Below are positions 46,713 through 55,482 of a stretch of 64,000 nucleotides of DNA, in pieces (position 1 is the first letter of the stretch; every line of letters begins with the position of its first letter). The position numbers were made by a program, and so were the translations under genes. The stretch covers positions 1 to 64,000 of the forward strand of contig CAMCUC010000005.1 of assembly GCA_945878875.1 (NCBI GenBank), in the 5' to 3' direction. This stretch comes from Rhizobium sp. Q54. Lineage in GTDB: Bacteria > Pseudomonadota > Alphaproteobacteria > Rhizobiales > Beijerinckiaceae. The notes under the pieces were generated by a model, which saw nothing but the letters and a program-made list of their open reading frames with translations, was not told where the DNA came from and did no database searches.

Positions 46713-47010
46713 GTGCAAACTCCCGGGGTCGGCGGCAATCGCTGACCGCCTTTTGTCCCGCTCGCTGGCGTTCGAGTCAAACAATCGCTGCGCTTGCGCG
46801 CAATTAAAACGTGTATTGGCTTAACGGCGATGCAGATCGCTGAAGGCACGCGCAGTTTGGCGCATGAATAAGCAGGATGATGCGCGAACGTCGGCGCTTC
46901 TGCGCCGCCGGCGAATCCTCTCGAACGCAATCGCAAACCGGGCGCGCGCTTTTCGCCAAAACGGAGGTGATGAACAGAGCAGGATCTTCGCACACGAGGC
47001 CGGGTTTGGG

Positions 47011-48153
47011 TTACTTCGGAGACAAGCGGATAAGCTTGCCGTTCCCTTCGTCGGTGAGTGCGTAAACCGCGCCGTCCGGGCCGATTTTCACATCACGGAT
47101 GCGGGCGCCCAGACGTATGCGTTCCTCGCCGGTAACGCGTTCGCCATCGAGCGTGAGGCGAACGATTCCCTGGCCAACCAAGGCCCCCGCCAGCAGCGAG
47201 CCGCGCCAGTCCGGGAACAGCGCGCCAGCGTAGAACGCCATTCCCGAAGGCGCGACGGCGGGCTTCCAGACATGGAGCGAGCCCTCAAATTCAGGTCGCG
47301 TCGGCGGGTCTGGAATGTCGCGACCATCGTAATGATCGCCCCAGCTCACCAGCGGCCAGCCATAGTTCTTGCCCGCTCGGGCGATGTTGACCTCGTCGCC
47401 GCCGCGCGGCCCCATTTCATGCAGCCAAAGGGCGCCGGTTTGCGGATGAATTGCCGCGCCCTGAATGTTGCGGTGGCCGTGCGACCAAAGCTCGGAGCGC
47501 GCGCCTGCTTTGCCGATGAACGGATTGTCCTTCGGCACCGATCCGTCGCGCGCGATGCGCACCACGGCGCCGATATGCGTGGATGGATCTTGCGCAGGCG
47601 TCATCTTGCCGCGATCACCCGTCGTTACGAACACATATCCATCGCGACTGAAGGCGATGCGCGAACCAAAATGCTGGCCGCCATCGACCTTGGGTTGCTG
47701 GCGAAACAAAATGGCGGTGTCCTCCAGCTTGTCCTCGTTCGCATTGAGGCGCCCGCGCGCCAGCGCCGTGCCCGCCGTTGAATTGGGGCCGGGCTCGGCG
47801 AAAGTGAGGTAGACCAGCCGGTCTTTGGAAAAATCAGGCGACAGGGCCACGTCGAGCAGGCCGCCCTGACCGCGCGCAAACACTTGCGGCACGCCCTTGA
47901 TCGGCTGCGAAATCTCGCCCGTGAGCGTCATGATGCGCAGCCGCCCGGGGCGCTCGGTGACAAGCATCCGCTCCTTGTCGAGAAACGCCATGCCCCACGG
48001 GTTTTGCAGGCTTTGCGCCAGAACCTCCACTTGCACAGGCCCGCTGCGTGTCTCGATGGTGCGCGCTTGCTGCGCGTTTGCGGCGGCGCCAGAGAGCATG
48101 AGGACGAGTATGCAGGGGGGCAATAATCGGGACGTTTTCATGTGAATTGGCAT
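47011..48153 (-). CDS. PQQ-dependent sugar dehydrogenase (soluble, Asd/YliI type)
   Basis: About 380 residues with a signal peptide (ILVLMLSGAAANAQQ) followed by a six-bladed beta-propeller of the GDH-B/Asd family: NPWGMAFLDKERMLVTERPG, QGGLLDVALSPDF, HFGSRIAFSRDGYVFVTTGD and SHGHRNIQGAAIHP. It should oxidise aldoses in the periplasm with PQQ and Ca2+. No PQQ synthesis genes are in this window. GGAG at eight bases favours ATG 48153, though ATG 48141 also gives a good signal peptide. Confidence 0.9.
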   Translation of the reverse strand: MPIHMKTSRLLPPCILVLMLSGAAANAQQARTIETRSGPVQVEVLAQSLQNPWGMAFLDKERMLVTERPGRLRIMTLTGEISQPIKGVPQVFARGQGGLLDVALSPDFSKDRLVYLTFAEPGPNSTAGTALARGRLNANEDKLEDTAILFRQQPKVDGGQHFGSRIAFSRDGYVFVTTGDRGKMTPAQDPSTHIGAVVRIARDGSVPKDNPFIGKAGARSELWSHGHRNIQGAAIHPQTGALWLHEMGPRGGDEVNIARAGKNYGWPLVSWGDHYDGRDIPDPPTRPEFEGSLHVWKPAVAPSGMAFYAGALFPDWRGSLLAGALVGQGIVRLTLDGERVTGEERIRLGARIRDVKIGPDGAVYALTDEGNGKLIRLSPK

Positions 48154-48299
48154 GGTCCGGGCTCCGTCAGCAATGTGCAATCTTTGGCCAGTCTCGCATG
48201 TTGCTTACGTTTTGCGTCCGGAAAAGTTTACGGTCTTTTCGTGGGGTGCCGCGTCAAAACGCTCCCAAGTTTCAGCTTTTGTTAACAAAGTTGGAAAAA

Positions 48300-48315
48300 T
48301 TAACTATTTGTTAAC
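48300..48315 (+). promoter_or_regulatory. CtrA-type binding site
   Basis: TTAA-CTATTTG-TTAAC is an exact match to the CtrA consensus TTAA-N7-TTAAC. It lies 37 bp before the ATG of a 39-residue membrane protein gene. Other TTAAC/GTTAAC words sit just upstream (near 48280), giving a cluster of half sites. CtrA controls cell-cycle and motility genes in alphaproteobacteria. Confidence 0.7.
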
Positions 48316-48351
48316 CATGAACAGGCAGCCTTTCATAAAGGGAGTGCAGTC

Positions 48352-48471
48352 ATGAACATGCAGCGTCGTGAATCGCATCAGTCCTATCAAGATGAGCTGG
48401 TCGTACAGATCGCCTTGTTAAGCGGATTGCTAGCTACTGTGCTTGGTTTCATCACGGCGCTGTCAGTCTAG
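48352..48471 (+). CDS. 39-residue single-pass membrane protein
   Basis: Reading ATG 48352 to TAG 48469-48471 gives MNMQRRESHQSYQDELVVQI and then ALLSGLLATVLGFITALSV. A polar, charged N-terminal half is followed by one hydrophobic helix of about 19 residues ending at the C-terminus, a tail-anchored layout. GGGAG lies about eight bases before the start, and an exact CtrA box lies upstream. It does not resemble Flp pilin or a known toxin. Length is below usual gene-calling limits; function unknown. Confidence 0.65.
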   Translation: MNMQRRESHQSYQDELVVQIALLSGLLATVLGFITALSV

Positions 48472-48564
48472 GCAAGCCTTACTGAAGCCCTGGCGCAATT
48501 GCTGCTGCAATGGCGCACAGCTGCAAAACTGATCCCGCACCCCAATGCCGTGGCCGTCCCCGGA

Positions 48565-48864
48565 TCAACTCCGGGCCATCAACTCCGCGCCTTGGAGCCA
48601 AACGCTCGTCAAATCGTTAGCTGAACGCAGGCTCAGAAGACGGCTATGGCGTTGCAGCCGCTTACGCTCGTTGTGCTCAGCCGGGATCAGCAAGTCGCCC
48701 GCCAGCACCAGCGTTGTCACGATCAGCGCAGGCCCGACAAGCACGCTCGCGCGCGCAATGTTTTCAACGAGATCGCCGCCTGCGCTTTCCTGCAGCCGCA
48801 AACGGTTGAGGTAATGGATGGTGGCGTCGAGCCCCATGCCCCATGCCCCAGGCCCAAAAGGCAA
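48565..48864 (-). pseudogene. remnant of an RND/MMPL-type transporter
   Basis: The minus strand reads GLDATIHYLNRLRLQ and NIARASVLVGPALIVTTLVL, which match the end of an MMPL/HpnN-like transporter repeat (usual form GxDATIHYxxRxR ... VGPALxxTT). The upstream part of the transporter is missing or out of frame, and after about 60 residues the match stops. There is no sensible start. The rest of 48472-49021 has no gene that I can support; a CCCGGA/TCCGGG hairpin is near 48556-48572. This is a decayed gene. Confidence 0.7.
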
Positions 48865-49021
48865 GCTGCGCTAGGCCACGTTGCTCAAGGCCAAACGCAA
48901 GCCGCGAGGGGGTGCGCCCGAGGCGAATGCGCGCCATCGTCAGACTTGTTCGCCAAACCATTGCCCGCAAGCTCGTCTTCGCCCCTGATGCTATGCGGGT
49001 GAGCTGGGGAAGTTTCCTGAG

Positions 49022-49261
49022 CTAGCGCAGTGGGGGCGCTCCTCGCTGGCGCAGTGCGGTTTCGCGAATACGCGATACGGCGCTCCAGCGACGGCGCCGC
49101 TCCAGCGTCTCGAACGGCGCCGGCTGTCCAAGCTTCGCCAATCCTTCGCGGCCTTCGCGCCGCAGCGCCACAGCGTTGTCTTTCGACAGCGGCATGCGGG
49201 CGAGGGCTGTATAATGAGCGACCATGTTGTCGGCTTCTGAATCAGGAGGCGTAGACGTCAT
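49022..49261 (-). CDS. possible small hypothetical protein
   Basis: A 79-residue reading frame starting MTSTPPDSEADNMVAHYTAL, with a GAGGG-like site before the ATG. It is polar, arginine-rich near the C-terminus (LERRRRWSAVSRIRE) and has no signal or membrane segment. It lies in a decayed stretch next to the transporter remnant, so it may be another remnant or a chance frame. No family recognised. Confidence 0.35.
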   Translation of the reverse strand: MTSTPPDSEADNMVAHYTALARMPLSKDNAVALRREGREGLAKLGQPAPFETLERRRRWSAVSRIRETALRQRGAPPLR

Positions 49262-49379
49262 GCAAGGCCCTCACGCGAAAGTGCCTCTTGTGTATGGTTT
49301 ATGATCTGTAACGGAGCCGATTACGTTTCGTCATCAATGCGCCCACGCTCGTCTTTTTCGCGTTTTCTCTCCCCCAAAC

Positions 49380-50609
49380 TCAATAGCGCTCTCGTTGTCG
49401 AAGGACCGGGAACAGGCGTAGCCACAACAGCGAGGCGCAAACGGCGCCGGCGCCGCCAACGAGAACGGCTGGTACGGCGCCGATCATCCATGCCAGCGCG
49501 CCGCTTTCGAATTCGCCCAATTGGTTGGAAGTGCCTGTGAGAATGGTGTGAACCGCCACAACGCGCCCACGCATCTCATTGGGCGTCTCGACCTGGATCA
49601 GCGTTTGGCGAATGACGACGCTCACCATATCCGCCGCGCCGATAATTATCAGGAACGGAATCGCCACGAAGATATTGGTCGACAGCGCAAAGCAGATCGT
49701 CGCTATTCCATAAACGCCAACAGCAAAGATCATCTTCTTGCCGATGCCAGATTGCAGCGGGAAATAGGCCAGCGCCAACGCCGCACAGACCGAACCAACC
49801 GGCGGCATGGCGCGCAACAGGCCAAGCCCCCATGGACCGGTTTGAAAAATGTCGCGCGCAAAAATAGGCAGCAGCGCAGTGGCGCCGGCAAGCAGCACCG
49901 CCACAAGATCAAGCGTGATGGCGCCAAGAATAATCGGCTTGTTCCAGATGAATTTATAACCGGCGGCAAGCATCGTCAGCGTCACCGGCGGTTTGGTGAT
50001 TTTTTGCGGGCGATAGGCAATACGCGCGGTGAGTACGATGGCGATGAGAAACGCCAGCGCCGCAGCGCCAAACGGCACATAGATGCCTAAGGGGAACAAC
50101 AGCCCGCCGATGGCGGGGCCGGAGATGCTGGCGGTCTGGTTGAAGGTGTTGTTCCAGGCGGCGGCGCTTGCAAACTCCTCGTCCGGCACCAGCGTCATCA
50201 CCAGCGCCTGACCCGCAGGATTGGCGAACGAGCGCGCGCATCCCAGCACGAAAACTACCACATAAACCGGCCATATCTGATCGGCGCGAATGTTTCCCGT
50301 ATATTGCAGCCAAATCAAAGCGGCCGAACACAGGGCCATGATCGTGCAGCAAATCAGCAGGATAATACGACGGTCGTAACGGTCCGCAGCCGGGCCGGTG
50401 AGCAGCGACAGCGGCACGGCGGGGATGAAGGCGGCGAGCCCGATAAAGCCCAGCGCCAGCGGATCATTGGTGACGTCGTAGACATACCACGCGATGGCGA
50501 TGGTCTGGATCTGGAGGCCAAGCCCCCACAGAAAACGGGAGAACAAATAGCGCGTGTAATCCACGTGGCGGAAGACGGCGCGCCCGCCTGTTGGCGATTT
50601 CGCGGTCAT
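49380..50609 (-). CDS. MFS transporter, EntS-like (MFS_3)
   Basis: A 409-residue major-facilitator protein with about 11-12 transmembrane helices. Family features include FSRFLWGLGLQIQTIAIAWY, the loop motif GPAADRYDRRIILLI between helices 2 and 3, and GCARSFANPAGQALVMTLVP. The group includes siderophore exporters such as EntS and other drug or metabolite exporters; the substrate here is not predictable. ATG 50609 has GGGGAG before it; the frame is open upstream but into non-coding sequence. Confidence 0.9.
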   Translation of the reverse strand: MTAKSPTGGRAVFRHVDYTRYLFSRFLWGLGLQIQTIAIAWYVYDVTNDPLALGFIGLAAFIPAVPLSLLTGPAADRYDRRIILLICCTIMALCSAALIWLQYTGNIRADQIWPVYVVVFVLGCARSFANPAGQALVMTLVPDEEFASAAAWNNTFNQTASISGPAIGGLLFPLGIYVPFGAAALAFLIAIVLTARIAYRPQKITKPPVTLTMLAAGYKFIWNKPIILGAITLDLVAVLLAGATALLPIFARDIFQTGPWGLGLLRAMPPVGSVCAALALAYFPLQSGIGKKMIFAVGVYGIATICFALSTNIFVAIPFLIIIGAADMVSVVIRQTLIQVETPNEMRGRVVAVHTILTGTSNQLGEFESGALAWMIGAVPAVLVGGAGAVCASLLWLRLFPVLRQRERY

Positions 50610-50831
50610 GGTGGTCTCCCCTTGGCGGGCGCTGTCAGGCGGCAGCTCCAGTGTTGGCTCGTAACATTGCGCGCCGCCAAGCGTCAAACCAGCAAAAGCT
50701 GAAGCTTGCGGGCGCCTCGCAACGACAGGGCTTCCCACGGCGCGCCGGCTGGGCCATGATGCGCCCAAGCGCAGATGAATCGCGCAAGGGGGCGCAAGAC
50801 CCGTCACCGGCTTTAGGGAGGATATTTGGAC

Positions 50832-51944
50832 ATGAAGACCCGCATAAAGAACCGCTTGAAGGGGATTGCGACCGCCGCGCTCTTTGCCTCGCCCGCTCTG
50901 GCCTCTGCCGCTCTGGCGCAGACTGTGCAATCGCCCGCAGAATTCTATCCCGGCAAAACCATGACGTTTTACGTCGGGCTTTCGGCTGGCGGCGGCTACG
51001 ATCAGAACGCGCGTCTGGTGGCGCGCTACATTGGCAGATACTTGCCTGGTCAACCGACAGTCGTCGTGCGCAATATGCCCGGCGGCGGCGGCCTCGTGAT
51101 GATGAATTACGTCGCCAGCGTTGCGCCCAAAGACGGCTTGCACATTGCTGCGCCCCAACGCGGCGTGCCGCTGGAGCCACTGCTTGGCGCAGCCTCGCAC
51201 GCCAAGTTTGATCCGCTCACGATGCACGCCATCGGATCGGTGAACGCCGACACGTCGGTGGCGATGGTTGCTGCGCGCACCGGCATCAAGACGTGGCAGG
51301 ATTTGCGGACGCGCGAAGTGATCGTCGCAGGCACCGGCGTCAGCACCGAGAGCGTAGTGGTGCCTTATGTCCTGCGTAACCTGCTGGGCCTTAAGTATAA
51401 AGTGATTGCGGGTTATCCCGGCGGCAACGAGACGAACCTCGCCATGGAGCGCGGCGAGGCCGACGGTCGCGGCACGTTCTCGTGGACCAGCCTCAAGCCG
51501 CAATATAAGGAATGGATCGAGAGCGGTAAGTATTTGATCCTGTATCAGCAGGGTTTGCGCCGCCATCCCGATATGCCCAACGTTCCGCTGATCACCGACA
51601 TGGCGGAGACGCAGGAGCAGAAGGACATTTTCAAACTCCAGTTCAGCGCGTTTGAAATGGGCCGCCCGTTATTTGTCGGTGACGACGTGCCGCTGGCGCG
51701 CGTCAACGCGCTGCGCCGCGCCTTTGACGCCTCCATGAAGGACAAGGCGCTGATCGCCGACGCCGAAAAGACCGGCATGGAAGTGAACCCGATGACGGGC
51801 GAGGAAATGGCTGTGATGCTGAAGGAAGTCTATGCGACTCCCAAGGCGATCATCGAAAAACTTGCCGACGCCTCGCGCCTGAAGCCGGATCTGAAAGTGA
51901 TTGAGACAAAGCTCAAAGAGGGCGACAAGCCAGCTGCAAATTAA
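50832..51944 (+). CDS. tripartite tricarboxylate transporter-type (Bug) substrate-binding protein
   Basis: About 370 residues with a signal peptide (ALFASPALASAALAQ). The mature start FYPGKTMTFYVGLSAGGGYD and VVVRNMPGGGGLVMMNYVAS are typical of TctC/Bug binding proteins for carboxylic acids. No tctA or tctB permease is near, so it is an orphan, as most Bug proteins are. GGGAGG at 50815-50820 serves either TTG 50826 or ATG 50832. It is followed by a terminator and then the bicupin gene. Confidence 0.88.
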   Translation: MKTRIKNRLKGIATAALFASPALASAALAQTVQSPAEFYPGKTMTFYVGLSAGGGYDQNARLVARYIGRYLPGQPTVVVRNMPGGGGLVMMNYVASVAPKDGLHIAAPQRGVPLEPLLGAASHAKFDPLTMHAIGSVNADTSVAMVAARTGIKTWQDLRTREVIVAGTGVSTESVVVPYVLRNLLGLKYKVIAGYPGGNETNLAMERGEADGRGTFSWTSLKPQYKEWIESGKYLILYQQGLRRHPDMPNVPLITDMAETQEQKDIFKLQFSAFEMGRPLFVGDDVPLARVNALRRAFDASMKDKALIADAEKTGMEVNPMTGEEMAVMLKEVYATPKAIIEKLADASRLKPDLKVIETKLKEGDKPAAN

Positions 51945-51955
51945 ACTCTGACAAG

Positions 51956-51990
51956 AACGCGGCGCGCTGTTTGGCGCGCCGCGTTGTTTA
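51956..51990 (+). terminator. intrinsic terminator
   Basis: AACGCGGCGCGC, loop TGTTT, then GGCGCGCCGCGTT and TGTTTAATT. A strong GC stem with a moderate T-run between the Bug gene and the bicupin gene, so the two may be separate or only partly linked transcripts. Confidence 0.85.
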
Positions 51991-52021
51991 ATTCCTTAAA
52001 ACTCCTGCAAGAGAGCGCACA

Positions 52022-53143
52022 ATGACTTCCTCGACGCTTGTTTCCGATGAGCTGGCCAAAAAGTTCGCCACCGAAAAAGGTACGCCTTACGAGCGTTGGG
52101 TGCAGGCGGAAGGGCTGGACATCATCAGCGGGCATTATGTGCCCAACCTGCGTACGGTGGATTTGAAGCCCTGGGCGCGTCGCGGCGGCAAGGGCGTGTT
52201 CATCAACCACGAGGCCTCGCGCACCTCCAACGATTGCTATGTGTGCGAGATTCCGCCCGGCGGAAAGCTTGAGCCCCAGCGCCAATTGTTTGAAGAAATG
52301 GTGCTGGTGCTGGAGGGTCGCGGCTCGACGAGCGTGTGGAACGACAAGGGCCAGAAGCTCACGTTTGAATGGAAAGCCGGCGCTATTTTCGCGATTCCGC
52401 TCAACGCTTTTCACCAGCATTTCAACGGCTCGGGCGCCGCCCCCGCGCGCTATGTGGGCGTGACGTTTGGCCCGCAATTGCTGAACATGTTTGATGACGT
52501 CGATTTCGTCTTCAACACGCCGCGCGATTTCCCGGAGCGCTTTTCGGGCGAGCCTGATTACTTTTCAAACAAGGGCGAGCAGGATGGCTTTCTGCTGCGC
52601 ACAAACTTCGTGCCTGATGCTGTAAACCTGCCGTTGATCTCGGCCAAAGAGCGCGGGGCCGGCGGTGGTCATATCCGCTTCAACATGGCCAAGGGAGCCA
52701 TGGCCAGCCACATCTCGCAATTTCCCGTCGGCACCTACAAGAAGGGCCATCGCCACGGCCCCGGCGCGCATGTGATCGTGCTTTCGGGCGAGGGTTATTC
52801 GCTGATGTGGGAGCAGGGGCAGGAGCCAAAGCGCTATGATTGGGAGCCGGGCACTTTGATCGTGCCGCCCAACAATACGTTCCATCAGCATTTCAATTCC
52901 GGCCCCACGCCCGCGCGCTATCTCGCGTTCAAACACTCCTCGCCGCGCAATGCGCAGGGCGTGCCGCTATCGTGGATCAGCTCGCGCCTTGGCGGCAACC
53001 AGATTGATTACGCCGACGAGTCAGACATCGTGCGCAATCTGTATCGCGAGGCGATGGCGCGCCACGGCCTTGAGCCGAGGATGGACGCAATCATCGCCGC
53101 CGAACTTGAGACCCTGCCGCCCAAGCCCGCGATGGCCGGTTAG
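52022..53143 (+). CDS. bicupin protein
   Basis: A 373-residue protein with two cupin domains. The first (about 70-155) has GGKLEPQRQLFEEMVLVLEGRG and lacks the usual metal histidines in its first motif; the second (about 240-315) keeps GHRHGPGAHVIVLSGEGY and NNTFHQHFN, so it is the likely metal site. Similar bicupins are placed with gentisate or other ring-cleavage dioxygenases, but a binding or isomerase role is equally possible. No signal peptide. The neighbouring Bug protein suggests an organic-acid substrate. Confidence 0.85.
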   Translation: MTSSTLVSDELAKKFATEKGTPYERWVQAEGLDIISGHYVPNLRTVDLKPWARRGGKGVFINHEASRTSNDCYVCEIPPGGKLEPQRQLFEEMVLVLEGRGSTSVWNDKGQKLTFEWKAGAIFAIPLNAFHQHFNGSGAAPARYVGVTFGPQLLNMFDDVDFVFNTPRDFPERFSGEPDYFSNKGEQDGFLLRTNFVPDAVNLPLISAKERGAGGGHIRFNMAKGAMASHISQFPVGTYKKGHRHGPGAHVIVLSGEGYSLMWEQGQEPKRYDWEPGTLIVPPNNTFHQHFNSGPTPARYLAFKHSSPRNAQGVPLSWISSRLGGNQIDYADESDIVRNLYREAMARHGLEPRMDAIIAAELETLPPKPAMAG

Positions 53144-53149
53144 CAGAAA

Positions 53150-54607
53150 TCACGCGCGCGCAGGGGTTTTGCGCGCGCTGATCTGCGTGATCGCCGCCCC
53201 AAGCAGAAAGCCTGCCGTACACAACAGCAGGCCCCACACGTTCACGCCCAGATCAAGATCGAACCTGCCAGTTCCAAGCGCCAGCCAGCGCGGCAGGAGT
53301 GAAACTTGCGCGAATGTCTCGACCGCGCGGGCTATGCCCAGCAAAAGGCCGGGCCAGAACGCCAGATGAAAGCTGAGCGGACCGGCGCCGCGCGCAAACG
53401 ACAGCAGGAAAATCGGCGCCAATCCCATCACCATCGTGCCGGAAATCGTGGTGGGTGCGATGATAGCAGGGCCGATCCTGTCGCCTAGATAAATCGACAA
53501 CAGCGGCAGATTGCCGACGATTGCGACGATGATAATAGCCCGTCGGCCAATTGTCAGATCGCGCTCGATGGGGCGCGGCGCCTCGCTGCTCCAGTCGCGC
53601 GCCGATAATTTGGCGACGCTGGTGAACGTCGAGTCGATAGTGGATCCGCCCGAGGTCAGCATCATGCCGTTGAACAAGAGCATCATGCCAAAGCCGAGCG
53701 AGGCAGGGACGCTGAGGCTGGGGGCGCCGACAAGCTCAAACGCGCGCGCGTAAAGCCCGACAAAACTAAATAAAAATATGAAGCCGCCGCTCAGGACGCC
53801 CGCCAGCACGAAGCTCGCCAGCATTTTGCGCGGGCTGTTGAGAAAGCCGCGATCCGTCAGCACGGGATCGTGAAACGGATAGGACAGTACCTGCACAAGC
53901 GCCAGCAGGCAGAACGTCAGGCCTGCCTGATGCGTCGAGATAGGCACGCCGGGCAGTCCTTTGCTCGCCATCGGCGGTAGCAATACCGCCATCAGAACGC
54001 CGAGCAAAATAAAGGCTGCAATCATTTGCAGGCGATCCGTCAACAGGCTGGCGCGCATGCCGCCCGTCCAGGCATAGGCGAGCGTGAAGATTGTCACGAG
54101 AAGTGCTGCGATCCAATACGACGCCGAGCCTTCGGGACCGAAAAACAGCGCCATGACTTTGGTATTGGACCAGACTTCGTTGAACAGGCGAAACGCGATC
54201 GCCGCCATAAACAGCTTTGCGCAAGTCGCGCCGTATTTAGCCGTCAACATTTGCGGCAGCGAGGTCCAGCCGCCGCGCGTGCGCATGAAATAGATCGTCA
54301 CGCCCGCCACAACGAAGCTGAGATAATAAATCGTGTAGCCGATAGAACCCGCAAGCCCGAACGCGTAGCCCAGATCCGCCGCATTGGTGATCGACTTGGC
54401 GAACACCCATGTGATTGCGGCGCTGAATGCGACCAGCAAAATACCGGGCTCTTTGCCCGATGCGCTCTTGCCGTCGAAAAATCGCGGCGCAGCGACTGCG
54501 CGCGGCGTACTCAACCATGTCGCTACGCAATAAACGGCCAGAATAACCCAGGGACTCGCGTCAATCAGGAATGGGCTTGCGTCAATCAAAAGCGGGGCGT
54601 TTTGCAT
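53150..54607 (-). CDS. sodium:solute symporter family protein
   Basis: A 485-residue membrane protein with about 12-13 helices of the SSS (APC-superfamily) fold. Typical areas are FSAAITWVFAKSITNAADLGYAFG, FTLAYAWTGGMRASLLTDRLQ and the conserved TSGGSTIDSTFTSVAK. The first 20 residues hold a near-tandem duplication (LLIDASP-FLIDASP) from repeated GCGTCAATCA words at 54559 and 54580. Substrate unknown. It converges on the bicupin gene with a 6-bp gap. Confidence 0.88.
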   Translation of the reverse strand: MQNAPLLIDASPFLIDASPWVILAVYCVATWLSTPRAVAAPRFFDGKSASGKEPGILLVAFSAAITWVFAKSITNAADLGYAFGLAGSIGYTIYYLSFVVAGVTIYFMRTRGGWTSLPQMLTAKYGATCAKLFMAAIAFRLFNEVWSNTKVMALFFGPEGSASYWIAALLVTIFTLAYAWTGGMRASLLTDRLQMIAAFILLGVLMAVLLPPMASKGLPGVPISTHQAGLTFCLLALVQVLSYPFHDPVLTDRGFLNSPRKMLASFVLAGVLSGGFIFLFSFVGLYARAFELVGAPSLSVPASLGFGMMLLFNGMMLTSGGSTIDSTFTSVAKLSARDWSSEAPRPIERDLTIGRRAIIIVAIVGNLPLLSIYLGDRIGPAIIAPTTISGTMVMGLAPIFLLSFARGAGPLSFHLAFWPGLLLGIARAVETFAQVSLLPRWLALGTGRFDLDLGVNVWGLLLCTAGFLLGAAITQISARKTPARA

Positions 54608-54718
54608 TCTCGCCGCTTAGCACGAACCGCGCGCCGCGTCATGGTCGCCCACAACATTTTGATCGACGTTGCTCGCAGTTTTTAATTTGCAGCAGCGTTT
54701 CGGCGGCCCTTCGGTCCG

Positions 54719-54745
54719 CGTGCGCGCGGTCCAGAGGGGCGCTTA
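54719..54745. repeat. half copy of palindromic repeat family B
   Basis: GCGCGCGGTCCAGAGGGGCG at about 54722-54741, then CTT, matches the right end and right flank of the copy at 36113-36195 (GCGCGCGGTCCAAAGGGGCG then CTT). The left half is absent. It lies just past the 3' end of the DUF305 gene and in the gap before the symporter start. Confidence 0.65.
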
Positions 54746-55246
54746 TCTTGCGCGCTTCTTCAGCCGTTCCTCCATGTCGGCAATCTCGCGGGTCTGTTCA
54801 CGGATCACGCCGTTGGCGAGTTTTTTGGCCTGCTCTTCCTTGCCGTGTTTCAGCACGATGCGCGCCATTTCTATGGCGGCCTGATGGTGGGGGATCATCG
54901 CGCGCGTAAACGCCTCGTCGGGATCGGCGATGCTGGCGTCTTTGGCCATATCGGCGTGCATTTTGTTCATGACGGCGGTGTTTTGCGCACATGTGCGGGC
55001 AGGGTCGTCGTTTGACTGGCGTCGGTCGTTGCGCCAGCGCGCATGGATTCCTGCACCATGCCCATGTTGCGTGTGGCGCTCATGTTCTGCATCAGGCTCA
55101 TGCATTCCTGCGGCATGTTTTGCATGACGCGCCGACATTGCTCGGGCAATTGGTTCGTAGTTTGGCTGGCGCCGTTGGGCGCTGGCGGCACCGGTTGCGA
55201 GCGTGATCGACAGGCATGCAGCGAAGATGGTTTTGGTCTTTGACAT
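54743..55246 (-). CDS. DUF305 domain periplasmic protein with two compensating frameshifts
   Basis: Read in one frame the gene gives 167 residues: a signal peptide (TIFAACLSITLATGAASA), then an odd His/Arg-rich middle, then a good DUF305 end with MIPHHQAAIEMARIVLKHGK. In the middle (about 54990-55185) the next frame instead gives a convincing Met-rich sequence (RRVMQNMPQECMSLMQNM) with high third-position GC. A +1 near 55180 and a -1 near 54990 would explain this. Either the middle of the protein has been rewritten in the wrong frame or there are two sequence errors. DUF305 proteins are linked to metal handling. Confidence 0.75.
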   Translation of the reverse strand: MSKTKTIFAACLSITLATGAASAQRRQPNYEPIARAMSARHAKHAAGMHEPDAEHERHTQHGHGAGIHARWRNDRRQSNDDPARTCAQNTAVMNKMHADMAKDASIADPDEAFTRAMIPHHQAAIEMARIVLKHGKEEQAKKLANGVIREQTREIADMEERLKKRAR

Positions 55247-55482
55247 GGAAGGTTCCCTCACATCCGGGCCTCAATGAGGCTGTCGGTAGCAAGATTAACG
55301 TTAGCGCGACGTTTTAGTTTCGTTCTGCTCGCGCCGCGTGAGCCCTCGTCACCGGCAGGAGCTTTGTCATCTGCTTGCAAAGCAGCTCGCCCGACGCTTT
55401 CGCCAGCGGCGATTAACGGTTATCGTCGCGCCAACAGACAGGGGCTCGCCCTGCCGAAAAACCAATGGGAGGCATAGAGAAC

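Noticed and set aside
46864..47781. 305-codon plus-strand frame through the PQQ dehydrogenase gene
   Set aside because: Overlaps most of the dehydrogenase on the opposite strand and lacks any family signature; the 298-bp gap before it holds no supportable gene.
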